The position numbers were made by a program, and so were the translations under genes. 64,000 nucleotides of DNA. Origin: REEB95 sp963785735 (lineage in GTDB: Bacteria; Pseudomonadota; Alphaproteobacteria; ATCC43930; CGMCC-115725). The notes under the pieces are model-generated. The model did not search any database, was not told the origin of the DNA, and was given only the letters and a program-made list of their open reading frames with translations. Shown here in pieces: positions 57,854 to 64,000 of the stretch. The stretch's first letter is position 1. Each line of letters begins with the position of its first letter. Where the stretch lies: assembly GCA_963785735.1 (NCBI GenBank), contig CAWAWJ010000001.1, positions 744,001-808,000 on the forward strand, read 5' to 3'.

Positions 57854-58582
57854 TCACACGCCCAAATGGCGGTGCAGGGCCGCGCGCTTTTTCGCCAGAT
57901 CCTTGGCGCCGCCTTCCAGCACCACGCGGCCCTTGACCAGCACGACGCAACGGTCGGAAAGCGCGCTCACCGCGGCGAAATTCTTGTCGACGATGACGCA
58001 GGCGATGCCGCCCTGGCGCAACTTGCGGAGGATCGCCCAGATTTCCCGGGTGAGCGCCGGCGACAGGCCTTCGGTCGCCTCGTCGAGGATGATCAGCGCG
58101 GGATTGGCCATGAGCGCGCGGCCGATGGTCAGCATCTGCTGCTCGCCGCCGGACAAGAGCGATCCCGGCAGATCGAGCCGGCGCTTGAGGCGCGGAAAGG
58201 TTTCGAGCACGCGGCCCAAATCCCACCCTGCCCGGGCTTTGAGCCCTCCGCCCGGCGCTTGCCTGGCCGCCAGAATCAGGTGCTCCTTCACCGACAGAGT
58301 GGGGAAAATGCCACGCCCCTCGGGCACGAAGGCGATCCCCTGGCGCGCGATCCGGTAAGGCTTGGCGCCGGTCATGTCGCTGCCCCGGATGCGGACATGG
58401 CCCCGGCGCGGCGGCGTCAGCCCCAAAAGCGCGCGCAGCAGCGTGGTCTTGCCCATGCCGTTGCGGCCGAGTAGGCCCACGGTCTCGCCCGCGCGCACGC
58501 TGAAATCGACGCCGTGCAGGATATGGCTTTCGCCGTAGAAGACATGAAGGCCTTTTGCCTCGATCAACGGCGCCGCTTTCAT
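57854..58582 (-). CDS. ABC transporter ATP-binding protein, LivF family
   Basis: The 242-residue ATPase has Walker A LLGRNGMGKTTLLRALLG, the signature LLSGGEQQMLTIGRALM and Walker B LIILDEATEGLSP. It matches LivF (HAAT family) in length and in the HVRIRG and GIAFVPEGRGIFPTLSV segments. It overlaps the LivG gene by 4 bases and powers the aromatic-acid transporter together with it. Confidence 0.92.
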   Translation of the reverse strand: MKAAPLIEAKGLHVFYGESHILHGVDFSVRAGETVGLLGRNGMGKTTLLRALLGLTPPRRGHVRIRGSDMTGAKPYRIARQGIAFVPEGRGIFPTLSVKEHLILAARQAPGGGLKARAGWDLGRVLETFPRLKRRLDLPGSLLSGGEQQMLTIGRALMANPALIILDEATEGLSPALTREIWAILRKLRQGGIACVIVDKNFAAVSALSDRCVVLVKGRVVLEGGAKDLAKKRAALHRHLGV

Positions 58583-59325
58583 GCCCGGCCTCCGAGATAG
58601 GCCTTGCGTACCGCGCGGCTCTTGCGGATCGCGCCGGGCTTGCCGGTTTCGAGCACCTTGCCCTCAACCATCACGGTGAGCCGGTCGGCGATGCTGAACA
58701 CCGCGTCCATGTCGTGCTCGATCAAGAGAATGGCGTGGTCCTTGGCGAGGCGTTTTATGAGTCTGGTCATGCGCCGCGATTCCGCGGCCCCCATGCCGGA
58801 AAGCGGCTCGTCCAGGAGCAGCACCTTGGGCGCGATCGCGAGCGTCATGGCGATTTCAAGCTGGCGCTGCTCGCCATGGGAAAGCTGGCCGGCGGCGCGC
58901 CCGCCCATGCCCAATCCGACCAGGCGCAGCGCGCGCATCGCTTGCGCCTCGAGATCGCGCCCGGTACGGACCGGGCGCAAGGCCTGCCAGAAGCCGCCTT
59001 GCCGCGCCTGCGCCGCCAAGCGGCAATTCTCGAAGGCCGAAAATCCGGCGAAGATGTTGACACGCTGATAGCTGCGCGCGATGCCGAGCCGCGCGATGCG
59101 CGCGGGCGGCAGACCGGCGATCTCCCGCGCCTCGAACATCACGCTGCCGGCGCTGAGTTTGAGTTCCCCCGAAATCAGATTGACCAGCGTGGTCTTGCCC
59201 GCGCCATTGGGGCCGATCACGGCGTGGATGCGGTTGGGTGCGAGATCGAGCGACACGCCATCGACCGCAGTCAGGCCGCCGAAGCGCCGCGCCAGGCCGC
59301 GCGCGGCCAGAACCGGCTCAACCAT
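58579..59325 (-). CDS. ABC transporter ATP-binding protein, LivG family
   Basis: The 248-residue ATPase has Walker A VIGPNGAGKTTLVNLISG, a LivG-type long region with IARSYQRVNIFAGFSAFEN, the signature LSHGEQRQLEIAMTLA and Walker B VLLLDEPLSGMG, and a C-terminal LivG extension VLETGKPGAIRKSRAVRKAY. It overlaps LivM upstream and LivF downstream. Confidence 0.93.
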   Translation of the reverse strand: MVEPVLAARGLARRFGGLTAVDGVSLDLAPNRIHAVIGPNGAGKTTLVNLISGELKLSAGSVMFEAREIAGLPPARIARLGIARSYQRVNIFAGFSAFENCRLAAQARQGGFWQALRPVRTGRDLEAQAMRALRLVGLGMGGRAAGQLSHGEQRQLEIAMTLAIAPKVLLLDEPLSGMGAAESRRMTRLIKRLAKDHAILLIEHDMDAVFSIADRLTVMVEGKVLETGKPGAIRKSRAVRKAYLGGRA

Positions 59326-60259
59326 GGGGACCCTCCGCCCGCCGCGCCAGCCCGCTCAAGCCGCGCGGCAGAAACAGCACCGCCAGGATGATGAAAATTC
59401 CCAACGGCAAAAGCCAATGTTTGGTCGCGTCGGAGAGCGTGTCCTGCAACAGCACCAGGACGAAAGCGCCGACAATCGGGCCGTAGAGCGTGCCCATGCC
59501 GCCCAGGATCACCATCATCAGCGCGAGACCCGAAAGCCGCCAGCCGAAGAGATCGGGATTGACGAAGCCGTATTGCGCGGCGTCGAGATATCCGGCTAGC
59601 CCCGCCAGCGATCCGGCCAGCGCGAAGGCGGCGAGCTTGTAGCCGAAGGTCGAATATCCCAGCGAGCGCATGCGCGTCTCGTTGCTCTTGATGCCGAGCA
59701 AGGCCCGGCCGAACAGCGTCAGGGTAACCCCGCGCAGCAGCAGATAGGTTCCCGCCATCGCGGCGAGCGCGAGATAATAGAAATGCGCCACGCCGTCCAG
59801 ATCGAACAGGAAGGCCGCGGGCTTCACATAGACATAGACGCCGTCCGAACCGCCGAAGAATTTCGAGCCGGTGGCGAAATAGAAGAACATCTGCGCGAAG
59901 GCCAGCGTCACCATGATGAAATAGACGCCGGAGGAGCGTAGCACCAAGAGCCCGATCGCCATCGCCGCCAGCGCCGCCGCCGCCATCGCCGCCGGCAGAG
60001 TGAGCCAGAAATTGGCGGCGGCATATTGCGGCGAGAGCCACCACAGCATATAGGCGCCGATGCCGTAAAAGGCGGCGTGGCCGAAGCTCACCAGCCCGGC
60101 ATAACCCACCAGCAGATCGAGGCTCATGGCGAAGACCGCCATGATCATGATCTTGGCGAAAAGCTGGAGGTAGAATTTGGCCCCGAGCAGCGGAAAGAGC
60201 GCCAGCGCGATGAGGGCCAGCGCCAGGAGCAAGGGTTCGACGTAAGCGCGGGGCTTCAT
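59318..60259 (-). CDS. Branched-chain-type ABC permease, LivM family
   Basis: The 313-residue permease has about nine helices and the LivM patterns AMSLDLLVGYAGLVSFGHAA near residue 45 and SNETRMRSLGYSTFGYKLAA. The start at 60259 overlaps the LivH stop by ATGA. It forms the membrane pore with LivH. Confidence 0.92.
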   Translation of the reverse strand: MKPRAYVEPLLLALALIALALFPLLGAKFYLQLFAKIMIMAVFAMSLDLLVGYAGLVSFGHAAFYGIGAYMLWWLSPQYAAANFWLTLPAAMAAAALAAMAIGLLVLRSSGVYFIMVTLAFAQMFFYFATGSKFFGGSDGVYVYVKPAAFLFDLDGVAHFYYLALAAMAGTYLLLRGVTLTLFGRALLGIKSNETRMRSLGYSTFGYKLAAFALAGSLAGLAGYLDAAQYGFVNPDLFGWRLSGLALMMVILGGMGTLYGPIVGAFVLVLLQDTLSDATKHWLLPLGIFIILAVLFLPRGLSGLARRAEGPHG

Positions 60260-61137
60260 CGCACGGCATTCCTGCCGAAGAGGCCGGCCGGACGCCACAG
60301 CAGCACCGCCGCCATCAGCACATAGACCGTCATGCCGGCGAGTTCGGGCGCGAAGACCTGGCCGAAGGTGTCGGCGAGCCCGATCAGCAGCGAGCCCAGG
60401 AACGCGCCCTTGATCGAGCCGATACCGCCGATCACCACCACGACGAAGGAGATGATCAGGATCTGGTTGCCCATGCCGGGAAAGACCGAGGCCACCGGCG
60501 CCGCGATCATGCCGGCGAAAGCGGCCAAGGCCACGCCCAGCGCGAACACCGCGCGATAGACCCAGGCGATGTCGATGCCGAGCGACTGCACCATCTCGCG
60601 ATTGGCCGATCCGGCGCGGATCGCCATGCCGAGCCGGGTCTTCTGGATCACGAGCCATAGGCCCCCTGCGATCGCTAGGCACATCACGGACATAAAGAGG
60701 CGATAAGCGGGGTAGCTCAGCGCGCCCTTCAAATGGATCGAGAAATCGAGGAAACGCGGCACGGCCACGCCATGCACGTCGTCGCCGAAGACCAGGCTGC
60801 GAACCTCCTCCAGCGCCAGGATGAGGCCGTAGGTCAACAGCACCTGATAGAGATGGTCGCGCGCGTAAAGCGGGCGGAACAGCAGCGCCTCGAGCAAAAG
60901 ACCGAAAACGATGGCGAGCGGCACCGCCAGCAGGATGGCGATAAAGAGATTACCGGTGAGTTGGGCCAGCGCGAAGGCGAGATAAGCCCCCAGCATATAG
61001 AAGCTGCCATGGGCCAAATTGATCACGCCCATGATGCCGAAGACCAGGGTAAGCCCGCTCGCCACCAGGAAGAGCAACAGCCCTTCCTGGACGCCGTTCA
61101 GGATCTGGATGAGAAAGAAGACGGCGCTGTCGGACAT
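60256..61137 (-). CDS. Branched-chain-type ABC permease, LivH family
   Basis: The 293-residue permease has the LivH signatures FLIQILNGVQEGLLLFLVAS, LVFGIMGVINLAHGSFYMLG and a conserved AIRAGSANREMVQSLGID loop. The ATG at 61137 is preferred to the TTG at 61143, although no strong ribosome binding site is visible. It follows the substrate-binding protein gene after 70 bases containing an AGCTGATAGCTG-like repeat remnant. Confidence 0.92.
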   Translation of the reverse strand: MSDSAVFFLIQILNGVQEGLLLFLVASGLTLVFGIMGVINLAHGSFYMLGAYLAFALAQLTGNLFIAILLAVPLAIVFGLLLEALLFRPLYARDHLYQVLLTYGLILALEEVRSLVFGDDVHGVAVPRFLDFSIHLKGALSYPAYRLFMSVMCLAIAGGLWLVIQKTRLGMAIRAGSANREMVQSLGIDIAWVYRAVFALGVALAAFAGMIAAPVASVFPGMGNQILIISFVVVVIGGIGSIKGAFLGSLLIGLADTFGQVFAPELAGMTVYVLMAAVLLWRPAGLFGRNAVR

Positions 61138-61207
61138 CGGCAATCAGCTATCAGCCCAAACGGGAAAATGCAAAGGACCGAAAGCCGATCGCCGTTATCC
61201 GTCCGCC

Positions 61208-62416
61208 TCACGCCATCTTGCAGCCATTGGCCGGGTCGGCCAAATCCTTGACCGCGATGCGCACGAACAGGTTCTGATTCCCCGTCGCCCGTCGCAGATA
61301 AATATTCTGGATGGGGTTATGCGCCTTGGAGAGGGTGAACCGGCCGCGCGGGCTGTGGAACACCGTTTTCTCCATCGCGCCCACCAGCGCCGCGCGCGCC
61401 TTGATGTCGCCCTTCACCGCCGCCAGGCCCGAGATCAGCAGCGTGCCGGTGTCATAGCCTTGCACCGCATAGACGTCGGCGTCGCGCCCGGTCGCTTTCT
61501 TGAAGGCCTCGCGGAAGGACTTGTCCTTGGCGAAAGGCAGCCCGTCGGCGTAATGCAGCGTCGTTTCCAGTCCTTGCGCGGAATCGCCCTGGGCCTCGAG
61601 CGTGCCGTCGGTGAGGAATCCCGGCCCGACCAGCGGGAACGAGCTCTTGAGCCCCGCCCCGGCATAGTCCTTGACGAATTTGACCGCGCCGCCGCCCGCG
61701 AAGAAGGCATAGACCACGTCGGGCTTGGCCGCCGCGATCTCGGTCAGCAAGGGCTGAAACTCGACGGTGGGGAAGGGCAGGAACAATTCCTTGATGGTCT
61801 TGCCGCCGCCTTCGGTGAAGCCCTGGGTGAAGCCGTCGGTCGATTCCTTGCCCGCCGCGTAATCCCACGAGATAACCGCCGCGGTCTTGCGCCCTTCGGC
61901 CGCCGCCACCTTGCCCATGGCATAGGCGGGCTGCCAGTTCGAGAACGAGGTGCGGAAGATGTTGGGCGCGCACAATGCGCCGGTGGCGGCGCCGACGCCG
62001 CCATTGGGGATGATCAGCATGGTGTCGGTGTCACGCGCCACCTTGACCATCGCCATCACCACGCCCGAATGCACCGTGCCGATCATGAAATCGGCCTTGT
62101 CGCCGGTCACCAGCTTGTTGGCGTTGTCGGCGCCCTTGGCCGGATCGGATTCGTCGTCGAGCGTGACGTACTCGACCGCGCGGCCTCCGAGCTTGCCGCC
62201 CTTCTCATTGATGGCCAAACGCAGCGCGTCGTCGATGTTCTTGCCGAGCGCGGCATAGGTCCCGGTATAGGGCAGCATGAGACCGAGCCGCAGCTTGGCC
62301 TGCTGGCCGAGGGCAAAACGCGCCGGCATGAATGTCGATGCCGCCGCCACGCTTGCGCCCGCCGCCAGTCCTTGCAACACGCGCCGCCGGCTGGCGGTCT
62401 TGGTTTCGATGGTCAT
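61208..62416 (-). CDS. ABC transporter substrate-binding protein of the aromatic-acid operon
   Basis: The 402-residue LivK-type binding protein has a twin-arginine-like signal (SRRRVLQGLAAGASVAAAS), unlike the Sec signal of the protein at 47195. The mature protein has LGLMLPYTGTYAALGKN and GGRAVEYVTLDDESDPAKG. Binding proteins of this branch with benzoate-CoA ligase neighbours take up aromatic acids. It lies 23 bases downstream of the ligase gene and directly precedes livH. Confidence 0.9.
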   Translation of the reverse strand: MTIETKTASRRRVLQGLAAGASVAAASTFMPARFALGQQAKLRLGLMLPYTGTYAALGKNIDDALRLAINEKGGKLGGRAVEYVTLDDESDPAKGADNANKLVTGDKADFMIGTVHSGVVMAMVKVARDTDTMLIIPNGGVGAATGALCAPNIFRTSFSNWQPAYAMGKVAAAEGRKTAAVISWDYAAGKESTDGFTQGFTEGGGKTIKELFLPFPTVEFQPLLTEIAAAKPDVVYAFFAGGGAVKFVKDYAGAGLKSSFPLVGPGFLTDGTLEAQGDSAQGLETTLHYADGLPFAKDKSFREAFKKATGRDADVYAVQGYDTGTLLISGLAAVKGDIKARAALVGAMEKTVFHSPRGRFTLSKAHNPIQNIYLRRATGNQNLFVRIAVKDLADPANGCKMA

Positions 62417-62439
62417 GGTGTCCGTCCCCTGTTGATGGT

Positions 62440-64000
62440 TCAGTTTCGCTTGCGTCGACGCAGTTTGAAACGCTGGATCTTGCCGGTTGCGGTCTTGGGC
62501 AATTCGCCCACGAATTCGATCCAGCGCGGAAATTTATAGGGCGCGAGGCGTTCCTTCACATGCTCCTGGAGCGCCGAGGCCAGATCGGCCGAGCCCGCCT
62601 TGCCCGGCTTTAGCACGACGAAGGCCTTGGGCTTGACGAGATTCTGCTCGTCCTCATGGCCCACCACCGCCGCTTCCAGCACGTCCGGGTGGGTGGCGAG
62701 CGCGCCCTCGACCTCGAAGGGCGAGACATAGATGCCGCCGACCTTGAGCATGTCGTCGGTACGGCCGCAATAGGTGTAATAGCCCTTGGCGTCGCGCGTG
62801 TATTTGTCGCCGCTGCGCGTCCATGCCCCGAGGAAAGTGTCGCGGCTCTTCTCGCGGTTGTTCCAATAGCAGGCGGCGCTGGTCGGGCCCGATACCTGGA
62901 GCTCGCCGATCTCGCCATCCTTCACCGGCTTGCCTTCTTCGTCGAGGAGCCGCAGCTCGTAACCAGGCACCGGTTTGCCGGTCGACCCGTACCGCACCTC
63001 GCCCGGGCGGCTCGAGAGGAAAATATGCAGCATCTCGGTCGAGCCGAGGCCGTCGAGGATTTCCACGTCAAAGTGCTTGGTCCAGCGCTTGCCGATATCC
63101 TCGGGCAAGGCCTCGCCGGCGGAGACGCAAATCCTGAGCGCGGTCTCCGCGCGCTTGGGCAGATCGGGGCTCGCCAGCATGGCGGCGTAAAGCGTCGGCA
63201 CGCCATAAAAGATGGTCGGCCGTTTTTCCTTCAGGATGCGGGATACCGAGGCCGGCGCGGGCCGCTCCGCCATCAGCAGCGATGTGGCGCCCACGGTCAG
63301 CGGGAACGTCAGCGCGTTGCCGAGCCCATAGGCGAAGAACAGCTTTGCCGCCGAAAACACCAGATCGCTTTCGTGGATGCCGAGCACTGGCTTGGCGTAA
63401 AGCTCGGCGGAAAGGATCAGATGCGAGTGGAGATGCACCGCGCCCTTGGGCGCGCCGGTCGAGCCCGAGGAATAAAGCCAGAAACAGGCATCGTCGCTGG
63501 TGGTGGCGGCTGCCTTCGCCTTGGGCTCCGCCTCGGTCAGGAGTTGGGAAAAATGGAGGCGGCCCGCCGGGGCCTTCGCGCCCGACACGATCACATGTTT
63601 CAATTCGGGCTGGCTGGCGAGCACCGGCGCCAGCTTGTCGTGGAGCGCGTCGGAAACGATCAGCGCCTTGGCCCGGCTGTCGCGCAGCATGAAGTCGTAA
63701 TCGGCGGTTGTCAGCAGCGTGTTGACCGGCACCGGCACGATTCCGGCCTTAATCGCGCCCAGGAACGCGACCGGGAAATCGACGGTGTCGAGAAGACAGA
63801 GCAGTACGCGGCTTTCGGGCTCGATGCCGAGCTTCCGGAGCGCATTGGCGGCGCGGTCGACGCGCTCGGCCAATTGGGCGTAGCTCAAGCTTTCGCGGTC
63901 GTCGATGAAGGCGGGTTTCCGCCCGCGGCCGGCCTTGAGATGCCGCTCGACCAGATCGACCGCGGCGTTGTAATCGCGCGGGATCGAGATATGCGGCTTG
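62440..64000 (-). CDS. Benzoate-CoA ligase family protein, 5' end outside the window
   Basis: The ANL-superfamily ligase activates benzoate or a related aromatic acid with ATP and CoA. At least 519 residues are visible, open to the window end. Motifs are the phosphate loop YSSGSTGAPKGAVHLHSHL, the aromatic-acid pocket segment LFFAYGLGNALTFPLTVGAT, LDGLGSTEMLHIFLSSRPG, YTYCGRTDDMLKVGG and the catalytic Lys in PKTATGKIQRFKLR. The pattern is that of the benzoate-CoA ligase (BadA/BclA) family. It is probably the first or an early gene of the eight-gene operon ending at 56031. Confidence 0.9.
   Translation of the reverse strand, partial: KPHISIPRDYNAAVDLVERHLKAGRGRKPAFIDDRESLSYAQLAERVDRAANALRKLGIEPESRVLLCLLDTVDFPVAFLGAIKAGIVPVPVNTLLTTADYDFMLRDSRAKALIVSDALHDKLAPVLASQPELKHVIVSGAKAPAGRLHFSQLLTEAEPKAKAAATTSDDACFWLYSSGSTGAPKGAVHLHSHLILSAELYAKPVLGIHESDLVFSAAKLFFAYGLGNALTFPLTVGATSLLMAERPAPASVSRILKEKRPTIFYGVPTLYAAMLASPDLPKRAETALRICVSAGEALPEDIGKRWTKHFDVEILDGLGSTEMLHIFLSSRPGEVRYGSTGKPVPGYELRLLDEEGKPVKDGEIGELQVSGPTSAACYWNNREKSRDTFLGAWTRSGDKYTRDAKGYYTYCGRTDDMLKVGGIYVSPFEVEGALATHPDVLEAAVVGHEDEQNLVKPKAFVVLKPGKAGSADLASALQEHVKERLAPYKFPRWIEFVGELPKTATGKIQRFKLRRRKRN

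Overview
The window is about 64 kb of GC-rich chromosomal DNA from an alphaproteobacterium, probably Hyphomicrobiales-like or a neighbouring order. This is inferred from gene content: a System I (Ccm) cytochrome c maturation operon next to acnA, SUV3-like helicase, S4, FdxA and CarD genes, DUF1223, DUF599 and extensin-like proteins, and a benzoate-CoA ligase/Liv-type ABC operon. No phage, insertion sequence, CRISPR array or rRNA was found. There is one tRNA, Arg(CCT).

Layout. 1-43 is the 5' tip of a minus-strand gene. 404-9912 is a tripartite RND efflux operon: adaptor, two MdtB/MdtC-like pumps and a NodT-type outer membrane lipoprotein. It is translationally coupled to arfB (ribosome rescue) and followed by a HtrA-like protein that has lost its catalytic triad. 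11.4-17.2 kb holds housekeeping and metabolic genes: a DapA-family aldolase divergent from an aldolase/short-chain dehydrogenase fusion, a uracil-DNA glycosylase-like protein, a methyltransferase, a small metallopeptidase and a pterin carbinolamine dehydratase. 17.2-24.5 kb (minus strand) is ccmABCDEFI followed by a thrice-frameshifted acetoacetyl-CoA synthetase. acnA is divergent from ccmA across an intergenic region with a strong intrinsic terminator. 28-32 kb carries a DUF1223 protein, the helicase, the S4 protein and an extensin-like lipoprotein.

32.5-41.1 kb is a sugar and glycolipid block. It has a nucleotide-sugar SDR and a PLP aminotransferase on the plus strand, and on the minus strand a tightly coupled set: glycosyltransferase, GT39/ArnT-like transferase, methyltransferase, GT2 polyprenyl-phosphate glycosyltransferase, SMR-like flippase subunit and a small protein. 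A Crp/Fnr regulator lies between the two sets. The block separates the S4 gene from fdxA-carD, which are usually close in alphaproteobacteria. At its far edge are a six-copy ~53-bp tandem repeat, a perfect 28-bp AT-only-flanked palindrome, and a gene fusing a MerR-like DNA-binding domain to a degenerate citrate-synthase domain.

43.9-57 kb contains an MHS-type transporter, the tRNA, two MetE-core paralogues flanking an orphan branched-chain-type substrate-binding protein, a PcaD-like hydrolase, two PEP-CTERM proteins (one only 57 residues), a PagL-like lipid A deacylase, prolyl aminopeptidase and a large membrane protein. 56.0-64.0 kb is one minus-strand operon: benzoate-CoA ligase (cut by the window end), substrate-binding protein, LivH, LivM, LivG, LivF, alpha/beta hydrolase and a third MetE-core paralogue. 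It looks like aromatic-acid uptake and CoA activation.

Six single-base indels interrupt four otherwise well-conserved reading frames (RND adaptor, acetoacetyl-CoA synthetase three times, aconitase, and a small gene beside the tRNA). Residual consensus errors are the simplest explanation, but real decay cannot be excluded from sequence alone.
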